From: Propionivibrio limicola
Lineage (GTDB): Bacteria > Pseudomonadota > Gammaproteobacteria > Burkholderiales > Rhodocyclaceae
Length of the DNA: 64,000 nt
Direction: 5' to 3'
NCBI RefSeq assembly: GCF_009469695.1
Contig: NZ_SSSR01000003.1
Location: 176,105-240,104, forward strand
In this document: positions 1 through 11,362 of the stretch, in pieces
Layout: each line of letters begins with the position of its first letter
Position numbering within the stretch: position 1 is the first letter of the stretch
Translations under genes and position numbers: made by a program
The notes under the pieces: generated by a model
Told to the model about the DNA's origin: nothing
Database searches by the model: none
The model's input: the letters and a program-made list of their open reading frames with translations, nothing else

Positions 1-612
1 GGTGGGCGCATCATCGTCCGTCCGCACCCGGATTTCAAAGGCAGTACGGCTGCCAACATCATCGTTGGCAACACGGTGCTGTACGGTGCGATCGAGGGTG
101 AAGCCTTCTTCGCCGGTGTGGCCGGTGAGCGTTTCGCCGTCCGTAACTCGGGGGCAGCCACCGTTGTCGAAGGGGTCGGGGATCATGGTTGCGAATACAT
201 GACCGGCGGCACGGTCGTCGTGCTCGGCATGACAGGGCGCAATTTCGCGGCCGGTATGTCGGGTGGAATTGCCTACGTGTTCGACGAGGAAGGCACCTTC
301 GAGTCGCGTTGCAACATGGCACAGGTGGCGCTGGAGCCGGTTGCGGAGGAGCTCGCTGCGCGGAAGGGAAGCGAAGCGGGCGACGACCTTGAAAGCCATG
401 GGCGCGTTGATGTGCGCCACCTGACCATGTCCGACGAGGCGTTGCTGAAGGGCCTGGTTGAACGGCATGCCCAATTTACCGGCAGCCAGCAGGCGAAACG
501 CATTCTGGAAACATGGGCGACTAGCCGTGAACGTTTTGTGAAGGTCATGCCGCACGAGTATCGTCGCGCGCTCGATGAAATCGCCGCGCAAAAGAAATTG
601 GAGGCAGCGTAA
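1..612 (+). CDS. gltB: Glutamate synthase large subunit, C-terminal end (partial)
   Basis: This is the last 203 residues of the large (glutaminase/synthase) subunit of NADPH-dependent glutamate synthase, which turns glutamine plus 2-oxoglutarate into two glutamates. The reading frame is open from base 1, so the gene starts outside the window. The visible part is the GXGXG beta-helix domain: it opens with GGRIIVRP and contains [18 protein letters not shown] and the glycine-rich stretch [11 protein letters not shown], all typical of the family C-terminus. The stop overlaps the gltD start by one base (TAATG), so the two subunits are translationally coupled. Identification is firm; only the 5' end is missing. 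Confidence 0.96.
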   Translation, partial: GGRIIVRPHPDFKGSTAANIIVGNTVLYGAIEGEAFFAGVAGERFAVRNSGAATVVEGVGDHGCEYMTGGTVVVLGMTGRNFAAGMSGGIAYVFDEEGTFESRCNMAQVALEPVAEELAARKGSEAGDDLESHGRVDVRHLTMSDEALLKGLVERHAQFTGSQQAKRILETWATSRERFVKVMPHEYRRALDEIAAQKKLEAA

Positions 613-2078
613 TGGGAAAGCCGACCGGCTTCATGGAGTATCAGCGTGTCGCGGAGGGCTATGAGCCCGTAACGGCACGCATCAAGCACTACCGCGAGTT
701 TGTTTTTACCCTGAATGATGCACAGGCGGGCATTCAAGGGGCGCGTTGCATGGATTGCGGGATTCCGTTCTGCAACAACGGTTGCCCCGTCAATAACATC
801 ATTCCGGACTGGAACGATCTCGTTTATCGCGGCAAGTGGGAGCAGGCGCTTGAGGTGTTGCACTCGACCAACAATTTCCCTGACTTCACCGGCCGGATCT
901 GCCCGGCCCCTTGCGAGGCCGCCTGTACGCTGAATATCAACAGCGAGCCTGTTGGTATCAAGTCGATCGAGCACGCCATCGTCGACAAGGGGTGGGAGAT
1001 GGGGTGGATTGCACCGCAGCCTCCGCAGGCCAAAACTGGCAAGAAGGTTGCCGTTGTCGGTTCCGGCCCGGCTGGCTTGGCCGCGGCACAGCAGTTGGCC
1101 CGTGCCGGTCACGACGTGACGGTTTTTGAAAAGAACGACCGGATCGGCGGCTTGCTGGCGTACGGCATCCCCGACTTCAAGTTGGAGAAGTCGGTCATCG
1201 AGCGGCGCGTCAAACAGATGGAGGCCGAGGGCGTTCGCTTCCGCACGCAGGTGATCGTCGGCTGCGAAAATGTTCCCGCCGGGATCGTCAACGACGCTAC
1301 GACGTTCATTTCGTCCGAGCAGATTCAGAGTGAATTTGACGCCGTAATTCTGGCGGCCGGTTCCGAAGTGCCGAGGGATTTGTCTGTCCCGGGGCGCGAA
1401 CTGAAGGGCGTTTATGCGGCGCTGGAGTTTTTGATTCCCCAGAACAAGGAGGTGGCGGGCGGCCCCGCCAATCCGATCAGCGCCAAGGGCAAGCACGTGA
1501 TCGTGATCGGGGGCGGCGATACCGGCTCGGACTGTGTGGGAACCAGCTACCGTCACGGTGCGGCGTCGGTTACGCAGTTCGAGTTGTTGCCACAGCCTCC
1601 CGAGCAGGAAGATAAAGCGGCAACCTGGCCCTACTGGCCGAACAAGTTGCGCACTTCATCGTCGCACCTTGAGGGCGATACAAAGCGCATTTTTTCTGTG
1701 GCGACCAAGGAGTTCATCGGCGAGAAGGGCGTGCTCACGGCGTTGAAGACGGTGGACCTTGAGTGGGTTGACGGAAAAATGGCAGAGATTCCGGGGAGCG
1801 AGAAAATCGTGCCGGCTGATCTCGTCTTCCTGGCCATGGGGTTCGTCAATCCGGTGGGCGGTTTGCTCGATGCTTTTGGGGTCGAGAAGGACGGGCGCGG
1901 TAATGCGCAGGCGACGACCGATGGTGAGGGGTGCTATGCCACGAACGTAAGCAAGGTGTTTGCGGCGGGCGACGTACGCCGTGGGCAGTCGCTGGTTGTC
2001 TGGGCCATTCGCGAAGGCCGTCAGTGTGCCCGGGAAGTTGACGCCTTTCTGATGGGGGAAAGTACGCTGCCGCGCTGA
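612..2078 (+). CDS. gltD: Glutamate synthase small subunit
   Basis: This is the 488-residue FAD and iron-sulfur beta subunit of glutamate synthase, which passes electrons from NADPH to the large subunit. Cysteines at about 46, 49, 54 and 58 ([14 protein letters not shown]), with a second group in CPAPCEAAC near residue 98, are the 4Fe-4S ligands. An FAD-binding [10 protein letters not shown] motif lies near residue 150 and an NADPH-binding GGGDTGSDC motif near residue 300. Length is normal for GltD. The ATG at 612 overlaps the gltB stop. A strong hairpin terminator follows, so gltBD ends here. Confidence 0.97.
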   Translation: MGKPTGFMEYQRVAEGYEPVTARIKHYREFVFTLNDAQAGIQGARCMDCGIPFCNNGCPVNNIIPDWNDLVYRGKWEQALEVLHSTNNFPDFTGRICPAPCEAACTLNINSEPVGIKSIEHAIVDKGWEMGWIAPQPPQAKTGKKVAVVGSGPAGLAAAQQLARAGHDVTVFEKNDRIGGLLAYGIPDFKLEKSVIERRVKQMEAEGVRFRTQVIVGCENVPAGIVNDATTFISSEQIQSEFDAVILAAGSEVPRDLSVPGRELKGVYAALEFLIPQNKEVAGGPANPISAKGKHVIVIGGGDTGSDCVGTSYRHGAASVTQFELLPQPPEQEDKAATWPYWPNKLRTSSSHLEGDTKRIFSVATKEFIGEKGVLTALKTVDLEWVDGKMAEIPGSEKIVPADLVFLAMGFVNPVGGLLDAFGVEKDGRGNAQATTDGEGCYATNVSKVFAAGDVRRGQSLVVWAIREGRQCAREVDAFLMGESTLPR

Positions 2079-2099
2079 TCTTTGGCGTCACCGTGTACG

Positions 2100-2138
2100 A
2101 AAAACCCCGTTGTGGTCAGCCATAACGGGGTTTTTGTT
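2100..2138 (+). terminator. Rho-independent terminator of gltBD
   Basis: The stem AAAACCCCGTTGTGG pairs with CCATAACGGGGTTTT (one G-T wobble) around a TCAG loop and is followed by a T-rich run. It lies 22 bases after the gltD stop and before the glmU ribosome-binding site, so it separates the two transcription units. Confidence 0.9.
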
Positions 2139-2176
2139 TAGAATTGAACCTCACAGTGAGACGACAGGAAGATCGA

Positions 2177-3538
2177 ATGAATATCGTTATTCTCGCCGCC
2201 GGTCAGGGCAAGCGCATGCACTCGAATTTGCCCAAGGTGCTGCACCCGCTGGCTGGAAAAGCGCTGGTGGCGCATGTGATCGACACGGCGCGCAGTCTGC
2301 AGCCGCAGAAACTCTGTGTCGTCTACGGGCACGGCGGCGATGCCGTGCGATCGGCGTTCGATGCGGCGGACCTCTCCTGGGCGCTGCAATCTCCGCAACT
2401 GGGTACGGGGCACGCCGTGCAACAGGCGCTGCCCCATTTGACAGGCGATGGGACGACGCTCGTCCTGTATGGCGATGTGCCGCTTATCCAGGCCGAGACG
2501 CTGCGGCGTCTTGTGCTGGTCGCCCAGCATGGCTTGGCGATCCTGACCGTCGAGCTGGCCGACCCTACCGGTTATGGCCGTATCGTGCGCGATGTCGCCG
2601 GGAGTGTGGTCCGCATCGTTGAGCAGAAGGATGCGAGCGAGGATGAGCGGCGCATCCGCGAGGTCAATACCGGGATTATGGCGATGCCCACGTCTTGTCT
2701 TAGCGAATGGCTGGGCCGGTTGTCGAATACGAACGCGCAGAACGAATACTATCTGACCGATATCGTCGGCATGGCGGTTGTTGCAGGACTGCCGGTTCGC
2801 ACTTCACACCCACAGCATGAATGGGAAGTTCTTGGCGTCAATAGCAAGATGCAACTCGCAGAACTTGAACGGATTGCGCAGCGGTGCACGGCGGAACGTT
2901 TGATGGAACAAGGGGTGCGCCTTGCCGATCCGGCGCGAATCGACGTTCGCGGCCAGCTGGCCTGTGGGCGGGATGTGTTCATTGATGTTAACTGTGTCTT
3001 CGAAGGCAGCGTGCTGCTCGATGAGGCCGTCGAGGTCGGACCGAATTGCGTTCTCAAGAATGCGCGGATCGGAGCCGGTACGCGACTGGCGGCATTCACC
3101 CATATCGAGGATGCCGTGGTCGGGCCGGATGGCGTGATCGGACCGTTTGCCCGCCTGCGTCCCGGGACCGAGCTGGCCGAAGGCGTGCACATCGGCAATT
3201 TTGTCGAAATCAAGAAAAGCCGCATTGCCGCTCATTCCAAAGCCAATCATCTGGCCTATATCGGCGATGCGATTATTGGCAGCCGCGTCAATGTCGGCGC
3301 GGGGACGATTACGTGCAACTACGATGGCGTCAACAAGTTCCAGACGGTCATCGAAGACGACGCCTTCATCGGCTCCGATACCCAGCTTGTCGCGCCGGTC
3401 ACAGTCGGCCGCGGTGCAACGCTCGGCGCCGGAACGACGCTGACCAAGGATGCGCCTCCGAACACGCTGACGATATCGCGCGCCAAGCAGGTTTCTCTTG
3501 CGGGCTGGAAGCGTCCCGTAAAAAAAGCTGAAAAGTGA
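2177..3538 (+). CDS. glmU: Bifunctional UDP-N-acetylglucosamine pyrophosphorylase / glucosamine-1-phosphate N-acetyltransferase
   Basis: GlmU acetylates glucosamine-1-phosphate and then couples it to UTP, giving UDP-GlcNAc for peptidoglycan and lipopolysaccharide. The 453-residue protein has the nucleotidyltransferase signature LAAGQGKRM at residues 6-14. After about residue 250 it has a left-handed beta-helix of hexapeptide repeats (for example [12 protein letters not shown] and [11 protein letters not shown]). The ATG at 2177 was chosen because it follows an AGGAAG ribosome site and gives the family N-terminus MNIVILAAG; an earlier in-frame ATG at 2144 lies too far upstream. glmS follows on the same strand, so consecutive steps of one pathway are adjacent. 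Confidence 0.97.
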   Translation: MNIVILAAGQGKRMHSNLPKVLHPLAGKALVAHVIDTARSLQPQKLCVVYGHGGDAVRSAFDAADLSWALQSPQLGTGHAVQQALPHLTGDGTTLVLYGDVPLIQAETLRRLVLVAQHGLAILTVELADPTGYGRIVRDVAGSVVRIVEQKDASEDERRIREVNTGIMAMPTSCLSEWLGRLSNTNAQNEYYLTDIVGMAVVAGLPVRTSHPQHEWEVLGVNSKMQLAELERIAQRCTAERLMEQGVRLADPARIDVRGQLACGRDVFIDVNCVFEGSVLLDEAVEVGPNCVLKNARIGAGTRLAAFTHIEDAVVGPDGVIGPFARLRPGTELAEGVHIGNFVEIKKSRIAAHSKANHLAYIGDAIIGSRVNVGAGTITCNYDGVNKFQTVIEDDAFIGSDTQLVAPVTVGRGATLGAGTTLTKDAPPNTLTISRAKQVSLAGWKRPVKKAEK

Positions 3539-3604
3539 GAGTGGAAGTGACGGGGCTTATGTCGCCCCCAGCTTTCTTTTTCTTGAACTCAATGGATTTT
3601 GACC

Positions 3605-5434
3605 ATGTGTGGAATCGTTGCGGCAGTCGCTGATCGAAATATCGTTTCTGTTCTTCTCGAAGGTCTGCGCCGGCTGGAATATCGCGGATACGATTCGGCG
3701 GGACTGGCCTTGGTGACGCCAAACGGTCTGCAGCGTCTTCGCGCTGTTGGACGGGTGGCCGAGCTGGAGGCGCAGGTGTCCGCTTCCGGAGCGGCTGGTT
3801 CGGCCGGCATTGCGCATACGCGCTGGGCGACGCATGGCGTGCCGTGTGAGCGCAATGCGCACCCCCACGTGTCGGGCGGGCTGGCCGTCGTGCATAACGG
3901 CATCATCGAGAATCATGAAGCGCTGCGCGCCCGACTGAAGCAGGAAGGCTACGAATTCACGTCGGATACGGATACCGAGGTCGTTGCGCATCTCGTGGCC
4001 GCGGAGCTCAAAAAGACCCCCGATCTTTTCGCAGCGACGCGTGCCGCGATCACCCAATTGCAAGGCGCCTATGCGCTGGCCGTACTGCGCGAGACCGACC
4101 CGGATCGCGTCATCGTCGCGCGCGAAGGCTCACCGTTGCTGCTGGGACTTTCGGATCAGGGCAACTACGCTGCGTCGGACGCGTCGGCGCTGCTGCAGGT
4201 GACGCGGCGCATCGTGTACCTTGAAAACGGCGATTGTGCTGAATTGACGCGGGATAGCTATCGCATCACCCGAGTCGATGGCACGCCGGTCGTTCGGGAC
4301 GAAACGGAAAGTCACCTCTCGGCCGATGCCGTGGAATTGGGGCCGTACCGGCATTACATGCAGAAGGAAATCTTCGAGCAGCCGGTGGCGCTGGCCAATA
4401 CGCTCGAAATGCTCGGCACGGCGCGGAGTATTCAGCCGGGTCTGTTCGGTGCGAACACGGAAGAAGTCCTGAAAGATGTGCGGCAGGTCCTGATCGTCGC
4501 ATGCGGTACCAGCTTCCACGCTGGTCTGGTGGCTCGCTACTGGCTTGAAGCGATCGCCGGCATTCCATGCAGCGTCGAGGTGGCGAGCGAGTACCGCTAC
4601 CGCGACTCCGTGCCCGATAGCAATACGTTGGTCGTGACGCTCTCGCAATCCGGCGAGACGGCGGATACCCTGGCGGCGTTGCAGCATGCAAAAGCACTGG
4701 GCATGACGAAAACGCTGTGTATCTGCAACGTTCCGGAGTCTTCTCTGGTCAGGGAAAACGCGCTGCGCTTCATTACCCGGGCCGGCCCCGAAATCGGCGT
4801 TGCGTCAACCAAGGCCTTCACCACGCAACTGGCCTCGCTTTATCTGCTGACCCTGATCTTCGCCAAATTGCGCGGGCGACTTGCGCCCGAGGTTGAAGCC
4901 GCTGAACTGCAAGCGCTGCGTCACTTGCCGGTGGCCGTGTCGAAAGTGCTGGAACTCGAACCGCAGATTCGGGCGTGGTCGGAGCGCTTTGCGATGAAGC
5001 AGGATGCGCTGTTCCTCGGGCGCGGCCGGCATTATCCGATCGCACTGGAAGGCGCCCTCAAGCTGAAGGAAATTTCCTATATCCATGCCGAAGCGTATCC
5101 GGCTGGCGAGCTGAAGCATGGGCCGTTGGCCCTGGTCGACAAGGACATGCCGGTCATTGCCGTCGCGCCGAACGATGCGCTGTTGGAGAAGCTGAAGTCC
5201 AACCTGCAGGAAGTCCGGGCGCGCGGTGGCGAACTCTATGTGTTCGCCGATGCCGACAGCGAGATGACCGATTCGGAGGGCGTGCACGTGCTGCTTCTGC
5301 CCGAGCACTATGGTCAGCTCTCCGCGCTGTTGCACGTCATTCCCCTGCAGTTGCTCGCCTATCACGTGGCGTTGGTGCGCGGAACGGATGTGGACAAGCC
5401 GCGCAATCTGGCGAAATCCGTGACGGTGGAATAA
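3605..5434 (+). CDS. glmS: Glutamine-fructose-6-phosphate aminotransferase (isomerizing)
   Basis: GlmS makes glucosamine-6-phosphate from fructose-6-phosphate and glutamine, the entry step to UDP-GlcNAc. The 609-residue product begins MCGIV, so removal of Met exposes the catalytic N-terminal cysteine of the class II glutaminase domain. This fixes the start at 3605 rather than the in-frame TTG at 3599. The N-terminal part has HTRWATHG and HNGIIENH. Two sugar-isomerase (SIS) domains follow, with CGTSFHAG and SQSGETADT. The C-terminus [12 protein letters not shown] is the canonical end. There is no sign of a glmS ribozyme upstream, as expected for a Gram-negative. Confidence 0.97.
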   Translation: MCGIVAAVADRNIVSVLLEGLRRLEYRGYDSAGLALVTPNGLQRLRAVGRVAELEAQVSASGAAGSAGIAHTRWATHGVPCERNAHPHVSGGLAVVHNGIIENHEALRARLKQEGYEFTSDTDTEVVAHLVAAELKKTPDLFAATRAAITQLQGAYALAVLRETDPDRVIVAREGSPLLLGLSDQGNYAASDASALLQVTRRIVYLENGDCAELTRDSYRITRVDGTPVVRDETESHLSADAVELGPYRHYMQKEIFEQPVALANTLEMLGTARSIQPGLFGANTEEVLKDVRQVLIVACGTSFHAGLVARYWLEAIAGIPCSVEVASEYRYRDSVPDSNTLVVTLSQSGETADTLAALQHAKALGMTKTLCICNVPESSLVRENALRFITRAGPEIGVASTKAFTTQLASLYLLTLIFAKLRGRLAPEVEAAELQALRHLPVAVSKVLELEPQIRAWSERFAMKQDALFLGRGRHYPIALEGALKLKEISYIHAEAYPAGELKHGPLALVDKDMPVIAVAPNDALLEKLKSNLQEVRARGGELYVFADADSEMTDSEGVHVLLLPEHYGQLSALLHVIPLQLLAYHVALVRGTDVDKPRNLAKSVTVE

Positions 5435-5509
5435 GGCGGAGGCAGCGCCGGCTCTTTGTGGCGCTGGGGCCTTTATTATCAATGGGAAGGCGTAGCCGGG
5501 AGCTTGGCG

Positions 5510-6955
5510 ATGGGTGAATTGCTCGGTCAGCTGGTCGGTTTTGTCAAAGAATACTGGGAGATCCTTGACCTCCTTCTGGTGGTGATCGGTCTGTCGGTCT
5601 ATGTTGTTGCGTCCCACACGCTGCAACAGCGACGACATCCCTCGGCCGCGATCGCCTGGGTGCTCGGCATCCTGCTGCTTCCCTACATCGTCTTGCCGCT
5701 CTACCTGGCGTTCGGCAGCCGCAAGCTGGCCGCGCTGCCCGTCGAGAGGCACGCGCCGCAGCTTGCCTTGCCAAGTCGGCCACTGCTGGCAACAGCACTT
5801 CGCTCACAGCAACTCGGCATGGCCATGGGCTTGCCGCAACCCGTTGCCTACGGGAAGCTATCGATTCATGGCGACGGGGCGCAAGCGCTGGAATCCTTGT
5901 GTCGAATGATCAGCCAGGCAACAAGGACGCTTGAGGTGTCGACCTTCATTCTGGGGCGCGATGCCGTGGGCGGGGATATCGCGGAAAGACTGAAACAGCG
6001 AGCCAGGGCGGGGGTCAAGGTCAGGCTCCTCATCGACGGTGTCGGCATCTACTTGAGCCGTTTGCCGGACATCAAAGGGCTGCAGGCCGCTGGCGTCGAG
6101 GTCGTGCGCTTCGTACCGCCGTTCAGATCGCCGAAGCGCGGGCGAACCAATTTGCGCAATCACCGCAAGATGGTGATCGCCGACGGCGCGTGCCTGTGGT
6201 GTGGTGGCCGCAATCTTTCCGCCGAGTATTTCGAGGCTGGCAGTTCCTTGCGATCGATTCTGTCGGGGACGCCCTGGGTCGACCTCACCTTTGACGTTGA
6301 AGGCGCGATCGTTGATCAAGCCCGGTCATTATTTGACAAGGATTGGGCGTTCGCCACCGAGCAAGCAGCGCCTTTGCCGCAAAGTCCGCTCCTCGGCGCG
6401 GGTGTCGGTTGTCTGGCTGAAAGGGGAGCGCAGGTGGTTGATAGCGGCCCTGACCGTGTGGACGATACGATTTTCACTTTGCTGGTCTCCGCATGTTTTA
6501 CCTCGCAACGGCGCATTCTTGCCGTGACGCCTTATTTTGTTCCCGAGCCGTCGCTGCTTACCGCGATGACGCTTGCCGCCAGACGCGGCGTCGTCGTTGA
6601 TTTGGTATTGCCGGCGCGTTCCAATCATCGACTTGCGGACGTTGCACGTCATCGTTCTCTGCGGGATCTCGTTTCGGCGGGCGCGCGCGTTTGGTTGCAT
6701 CCGGCCATGATTCACGCCAAAGCCGTTGTGATTGACGATGAGTTGGCGCTCGCCGGATCGGCGAATCTGGATGGGCGGAGCCTGTTCCTGAATTACGAGA
6801 TGATGATCGCTTTTTACGATAACGAGGCTGTGCGGGGCTTTGCATCGTGGGTCGGTGCCCGTCTCCGCGAATCGAAACCCTATCACCCGGTGGTACCGAG
6901 TTTGTGGCGAGAGATAGCGGAAGGCTTGATTCTCTGGTTGGCGTTTCAGTTATGA
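5510..6955 (+). CDS. cls: Cardiolipin synthase (phospholipase D family)
   Basis: This membrane enzyme condenses phospholipids to make cardiolipin. The 481-residue product has two hydrophobic N-terminal segments (PLDc_N region). Two HKD catalytic motifs follow: NHRKMVIADG near residue 217 and IHAKAVVIDD near residue 402, followed by GSANLDGRS. The ATG at 5510 has a GGGAG ribosome site seven bases upstream; the frame is open further upstream to a TTG at 5456, which I consider unlikely. It sits alone between glmS and tkt. Which Cls paralogue (ClsA or ClsB type) it is cannot be settled, though the two N-terminal membrane segments favour ClsA type. Confidence 0.92.
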   Translation: MGELLGQLVGFVKEYWEILDLLLVVIGLSVYVVASHTLQQRRHPSAAIAWVLGILLLPYIVLPLYLAFGSRKLAALPVERHAPQLALPSRPLLATALRSQQLGMAMGLPQPVAYGKLSIHGDGAQALESLCRMISQATRTLEVSTFILGRDAVGGDIAERLKQRARAGVKVRLLIDGVGIYLSRLPDIKGLQAAGVEVVRFVPPFRSPKRGRTNLRNHRKMVIADGACLWCGGRNLSAEYFEAGSSLRSILSGTPWVDLTFDVEGAIVDQARSLFDKDWAFATEQAAPLPQSPLLGAGVGCLAERGAQVVDSGPDRVDDTIFTLLVSACFTSQRRILAVTPYFVPEPSLLTAMTLAARRGVVVDLVLPARSNHRLADVARHRSLRDLVSAGARVWLHPAMIHAKAVVIDDELALAGSANLDGRSLFLNYEMMIAFYDNEAVRGFASWVGARLRESKPYHPVVPSLWREIAEGLILWLAFQL

Positions 6956-7173
6956 GGATTTGTTGCGCAGCCTTCTCCAAGAAGGGTTCCCCCGTCTTTC
7001 CTGCGGACGCGTCCTCCGGGCGCCGTATCCGCACGAGGTGGTATGGAAAAACTTGCGGACGAATCGCATGAAGTGCTTGTAAAATAGGCGTTTTTGTCGC
7101 GCGTGAAGGTGTTTCTGCTTGGCGTGCCGGTTGTTGCGCTTTGGCGTCAGTTTGGGTGGATAAGGAGTTGTTA

Positions 7174-9177
7174 ATGGTTTCAGATGTTGCGCTCGCGAAC
7201 GCGATTCGCGTGTTGGCTATGGATGGCGTTCAAGCCGCTAATTCAGGGCACCCCGGTGCTCCCATGGGAATGGCGGAAATTGCGGTGGCGCTGTGGGGGC
7301 GGCATCTTCGGCACAATCCGGCGGATCCCAAGTGGGTGAATCGGGATCGTTTCGTCCTTTCGAATGGGCATGGCTCGATGCTGCTTTATGCCCTCCTGCA
7401 CCTGACGGGCTACGACTTGCCGCTGGATGAGCTAAAGCGCTTCCGTCAACTGCACAGCAAGACACCGGGACATCCGGAATATGGCCATACTCCCGGCGTC
7501 GAAACGACAACGGGGCCGCTCGGGCAAGGCATCAGCAACGCAGTAGGGTTTGCGTTGGCGGAAAAATTGCTGTCGGCCGAATTTAATCGCGAGCAGTTCC
7601 CGATCGTCGATCACTACAGTTATGTTTTCCTCGGCGACGGCTGCATGATGGAAGGGATTTCGCACGAGGCTTGCTCGCTTGCGGGAACCTGGAAGTTGTC
7701 AAAGCTGATCGCGTTCTATGACGATAATGGCATTTCCATTGACGGACATGTCGAGGGCTGGTTTACCGACGATACGCCCAAGCGTTTCGAGGCGTATGGC
7801 TGGAATGTCATTCGGGAGGTGGATGGGCACAACGCGGATGCCGTTGATCGGGCCATTCAGGCGGCGAAGTCGCAGAATGAAAAGCCGACGCTGATTTGCT
7901 GCAAGACAGTCATCGGGAACGGTTCGCCAAACAAGGCCGGTACTCACGATGTGCATGGCGCTCCGCTCGGTAAGGATGAGGTGGCGGCTACCCGTGCGGC
8001 ACTGGGTATCGCCGGGTCGGCGTTTGAAGTTCCCGAAGCGGTGCGTATCGCTTGGGATGGGCGTGAAGTAGGCGCCCGCGCGCAGGCTGAATGGGAAAAG
8101 TTGTTTGCGGAGTATCAGCGCTCCTATCCGGAGTTGGCGAGCGAATTCGAGCGACGGATGAAGGGTGAGTTGCATCCGGCCTATGTGGAGGGCGCTGGAG
8201 CTGCTCTGCAGGAAGTTGCGGCCAAAGGCGAAGCGGTGGCAACGCGCAAATCGTCGCAAAATGCCATCCAGGCCTTGGTCCCGTTTGTGCCGGAATTTGT
8301 CGGAGGCTCGGCCGATTTGGCGCCTTCCAACTTGACTCAGTGGAAGGGATGTCGCGCCATTCGACCGGAGGCAATGGGGGAGGGCGGTAACTATATCCAT
8401 TATGGCGTGCGCGAGTTTGGCATGGCGGCCATCATGAATGGTTTGGCCTTGCACGGCGGGTTCAGACCTTATGGCGGTACTTTCTTGATGTTCTCGGAAT
8501 ATGCAAGAAATGCCATAAGGATGGCCGCGCTGATGCGCATTAATCCGATCTATGTGTTTACTCATGATTCTGTTGGGGTGGGCGAGGATGGGCCGACTCA
8601 CCAACCGATCGAACAGACGGCAACGCTACGCATGGTTCCCAATCTGGACGTTTGGCGGCCTTGCGATAGCGTTGAAACTTTCGTTGCATGGCAATGCGCC
8701 ATTGAGCACACTTGCTCCCCGACCGCGCTTATTCTCTCCCGGCAGAATCTGCCGCACCAGGGACGTAGTGCCGGGCAGATCGATGCTATTCGTCGTGGCG
8801 GCTACGTTTTGAAGGAGGCTGTCGGCGAGTTGCAGGCGGTGATTGTTGCCACTGGCTCCGAGGTTGCTCTGGCCATCTCGGCACAAGAGATGCTGGCGCA
8901 AAAAGGGATTGGTGTACGTGTTGTCTCGATGCCATCGTGTTTTGCCTTTGATCGGCAAGATAAGGAATATCGGGATTCCGTATTGCCTCGGGGTGTTCCG
9001 CGAGTTGCGGTGGAGGCTGGTGTGACGGGATTCTGGCGCCAATACGTAGGCCTGGATGGGGCTGTCGTCGGGATCGATCGCTTTGGCGAGAGTGCGCCAG
9101 CGAGCCAGGTGTTCGAATATCTTGGTGTTACCGACACCAAGGTTGTTGACGCGGTGCTGTCCGTTTTGCCGGCCTGA
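7174..9177 (+). CDS. tkt: Transketolase
   Basis: This thiamine-diphosphate enzyme moves two-carbon ketol units in the pentose phosphate pathway and the Calvin cycle. The 667-residue protein has the N-terminal [10 protein letters not shown] motif, the ThDP-binding [13 protein letters not shown] segment near residue 155, and the pyrimidine-domain motif [13 protein letters not shown]. The ATG at 7174 follows an AAGGAG ribosome site; an upstream in-frame TTG at 7141 was rejected. The 218-base gap before it carries no gene. A terminator follows directly. Phosphoribulokinase and fbp later in the window would give it a Calvin-cycle role as well. Confidence 0.97.
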   Translation: MVSDVALANAIRVLAMDGVQAANSGHPGAPMGMAEIAVALWGRHLRHNPADPKWVNRDRFVLSNGHGSMLLYALLHLTGYDLPLDELKRFRQLHSKTPGHPEYGHTPGVETTTGPLGQGISNAVGFALAEKLLSAEFNREQFPIVDHYSYVFLGDGCMMEGISHEACSLAGTWKLSKLIAFYDDNGISIDGHVEGWFTDDTPKRFEAYGWNVIREVDGHNADAVDRAIQAAKSQNEKPTLICCKTVIGNGSPNKAGTHDVHGAPLGKDEVAATRAALGIAGSAFEVPEAVRIAWDGREVGARAQAEWEKLFAEYQRSYPELASEFERRMKGELHPAYVEGAGAALQEVAAKGEAVATRKSSQNAIQALVPFVPEFVGGSADLAPSNLTQWKGCRAIRPEAMGEGGNYIHYGVREFGMAAIMNGLALHGGFRPYGGTFLMFSEYARNAIRMAALMRINPIYVFTHDSVGVGEDGPTHQPIEQTATLRMVPNLDVWRPCDSVETFVAWQCAIEHTCSPTALILSRQNLPHQGRSAGQIDAIRRGGYVLKEAVGELQAVIVATGSEVALAISAQEMLAQKGIGVRVVSMPSCFAFDRQDKEYRDSVLPRGVPRVAVEAGVTGFWRQYVGLDGAVVGIDRFGESAPASQVFEYLGVTDTKVVDAVLSVLPA

Positions 9178-9204
9178 TGGCGAGCGCCTAGTTGCTCCTT
9201 GTAT

Positions 9205-9235
9205 GAAGCCCGACCCGCGCGTCGGGCTTTTTTTG
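9205..9235 (+). terminator. Rho-independent terminator of tkt
   Basis: AAGCCCGAC pairs perfectly with GTCGGGCTT around the loop CCGCGC and is followed by a run of seven or more T. It lies about 28 bases after the tkt stop. Confidence 0.92.
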
Positions 9236-9293
9236 GCCCGTCGAAAAGCCTATTTTTTGGGGGCGATATGTTCGTGTTTGATGCTTCTGGTCG

Positions 9294-10097
9294 ATGATGA
9301 ATTGGTTGTTTGCATATGTTGCCCTTGGGCTGTTTACCGGTCTGTCCGCAGGCATGCTGGGCATTGGCGGTGGGCTGGTCATGGTTCCCGTGTTGGCGAT
9401 GATTTTTGCTTCCCAGAGCAGTTTTCCTTCTGGTGACGTTTTGCATCTAGCCCTCGGGACATCTGCCGCGACAATTTTGTTTACGTCTCTTTCTAGCCTG
9501 AGAAGTCATCATCAGCATGGCGCGGTCATTTGGAAGATTGTTGCGCAGATTTCGCCCGGAATTCTCTTGGGGACTGTGTTTGGCGCATCTCTTGCGTCGG
9601 CTGTTCCTGCCGAACCGCTCGCCGTTATCTTTGCGTGCTTTGTATTGTTTGCTGCTGTGCAAATGGTGTTCAATTTGAAGCCGAAACCCAATAGGCAATT
9701 GCCGGGGCGGATCGCTGTTGTTGCCGTTGGGGGAGCGATCGGTTGCATTTCAGCGCTCGTGGCTATTGGTGGCGGAGTGCTGACGGTTCCTTTCTTGACG
9801 TTTTGTAATGTCAAAATGCAAAAGGCGATCGGAACGTCCGCAGCGGTCGGCTTCCCAATCGCCTTGGGCAGCACTCTGGGATATGTGGCAAATGGGTGGG
9901 CGCGCTCGGGGCTGCCCGAGTGGTGCCTCGGGTTTGTTTACCTGCCGGCCTTGGCTTGGATGGTTCCTTGCAGCATGTTAATGGCGCCTGCAGGGGCGAA
10001 GTGCACCCACAAGTTGCCCGTTGTCGTATTGAAACGCATCTTTGCAATCTTCTTGGTGTTGCTGGCAACAAGGATGTTGCTGCGACTGATCCCCTAG
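9294..10097 (+). CDS. TauE/SafE (TSUP) family membrane permease
   Basis: This is a 267-residue integral membrane protein with about eight hydrophobic segments in two similar halves. The glycine-rich motif GLSAGMLGIGGGLVMVP near the N-terminus recurs as IGGGVLTVPFL in the second half, the internal duplication typical of the TSUP (formerly DUF81) family. Family members export or import sulfite, sulfoacetate and other small anions; the substrate here cannot be read from sequence. Translation could begin at either of two adjacent ATGs (9294 or 9297). It stands alone between tkt and the pil operon. Confidence 0.88.
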   Translation: MMNWLFAYVALGLFTGLSAGMLGIGGGLVMVPVLAMIFASQSSFPSGDVLHLALGTSAATILFTSLSSLRSHHQHGAVIWKIVAQISPGILLGTVFGASLASAVPAEPLAVIFACFVLFAAVQMVFNLKPKPNRQLPGRIAVVAVGGAIGCISALVAIGGGVLTVPFLTFCNVKMQKAIGTSAAVGFPIALGSTLGYVANGWARSGLPEWCLGFVYLPALAWMVPCSMLMAPAGAKCTHKLPVVVLKRIFAIFLVLLATRMLLRLIP

Positions 10098-10282
10098 TCG
10101 GCGGTTCGATGTATCTGTTATTGTGGAGCACGTTTCTCGTCGATGGGATGGTGATGGCGAGAGCCCCGTTCGCAAGAGTTGCTGGCTTTACATGATGAAT
10201 GGTTGTTGCTAGCATCTGGGAAAAGAATTTTAAAACATACGCTAAGTATCAATTTATTAAGGGTTTTTCCGGGGGTGGCGTT

Positions 10283-11362
10283 TTGCAGCTTGATCTTGCG
10301 TTTCTTAATCCTAAAGCCCGTTCACTGATCGGCCTCGATATCAGTAGTTCGGCGGTGAAAATGGTCGAATTGGCGGGTGATGCAAGAAATGGCTATCGCG
10401 TTGAGCGATATGCGATTGAAGTGTTGCCCCGAGACTCGGTGTCGGACGGGAATATTGCCAGCCTTGAGGCTACCGCTGAGACGGTGCGTCGTGCTTGGAA
10501 GAAAATGGCGACGGCCACTCGGAGTGTGGCCGTCGCGTTGCCTGCCTCGCATGTGATCACCAAGAAAATAATCGTGGCGACGGGGCAGCGAGAAGATGAA
10601 ATTGAAGTATTGGTCGAATCCGAGGCGAATCAGTACATTCCATTCCCGCTGGATGAGGTGAATCTTGACTTTCAGGTAATTGGCCCGGCACCTTCATCGC
10701 CTGATGAAAGTGAAGTCCTGATCGCGGCATCGCGCAAAGAAAAAGTCGAGGACCGCGTTGCCGTGGTCGAGTCTGCCGGTTTGAAGGCTGTTGTTGTCGA
10801 TGTCGAATCTTTCGCTGCGCTGTCTGCCTTTTCGTTGGTAGAGCGCCAGTTGCCCGGTGGGGCGAAGGGGAAAATTGTCGCCCTGATCGATGTCGGTGCA
10901 AATGCTATGGGGCTGACTGTCCTGAAGGATGGGCAGCAGCTTTACAGTAGAGAGCAAGCCTTTGGCGGAAATCAACTAACCCAGGATGTCGCACGGTTGT
11001 TTGGTATGTCATTTGAAGAGGCGGAACTTGAGAAGCGCCGAAATAATTTGCCGGAAAATTATGAGAGCGAGTTGCTAAAGCCTTTTGTCGAGAACATGGC
11101 GCTCGAGGTCTCGCGAGCATTGCAGTTTTTCTTTACATCGACTCAGTTCAGCGAGGTTGATCACATTGTGTTGGCGGGCGGGTGTGCGGTTCTGCCGGGG
11201 GCTGACGAGGCCGTGGCTTTACGTACCCAAGTTGATACGGTTATTGCGAATCCGTTTGCCGAGATGGCGCTTTCCGAACGTGTTCGTGCAAGAAACCTCC
11301 TCATGGACTCGTCTTCGTTGATGGTGGCGTGTGGTCTTGCGTTGCGGAGGTTCGACGAATGA
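10283..11362 (+). CDS. pilM: Type IV pilus inner-membrane platform protein PilM
   Basis: PilM is an actin-like (FtsA fold) cytoplasmic ATP-binding protein that binds the PilN tail and anchors the pilus alignment complex. Visible signatures are GLDISSSAVKMVEL at the start, the phosphate-binding LIDVGANAMGLTV, and VLAGGCAVLPG in the C-terminal half. I chose the TTG at 10283 because it gives a family-length protein (359 residues) and follows GGGGGTGG at a proper distance. An ATG at 10199 would add 28 residues with no family match. It is the first gene of a five-gene operon joined by 4-base overlaps. Confidence 0.93.
   Translation: MQLDLAFLNPKARSLIGLDISSSAVKMVELAGDARNGYRVERYAIEVLPRDSVSDGNIASLEATAETVRRAWKKMATATRSVAVALPASHVITKKIIVATGQREDEIEVLVESEANQYIPFPLDEVNLDFQVIGPAPSSPDESEVLIAASRKEKVEDRVAVVESAGLKAVVVDVESFAALSAFSLVERQLPGGAKGKIVALIDVGANAMGLTVLKDGQQLYSREQAFGGNQLTQDVARLFGMSFEEAELEKRRNNLPENYESELLKPFVENMALEVSRALQFFFTSTQFSEVDHIVLAGGCAVLPGADEAVALRTQVDTVIANPFAEMALSERVRARNLLMDSSSLMVACGLALRRFDE

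Noticed and set aside
273..1556. 427-codon open frame on the minus strand inside gltB/gltD
   Set aside because: It is antisense of two firmly identified genes, with no domain pattern; long antisense frames are common in high-GC DNA.
3539..3604. Possible hairpin (GGGGC/GCCCC) and T-rich tract between glmU and glmS
   Set aside because: The stem is only five pairs with poor geometry, and the two genes are likely cotranscribed; not convincing as a terminator or a glmS ribozyme.
10204..10235. Possible sigma-70 promoter upstream of pilM (TTGCTA, 17 bases, TTTAAA)
   Set aside because: Both boxes match only moderately in an AT-rich stretch, so I do not list it.
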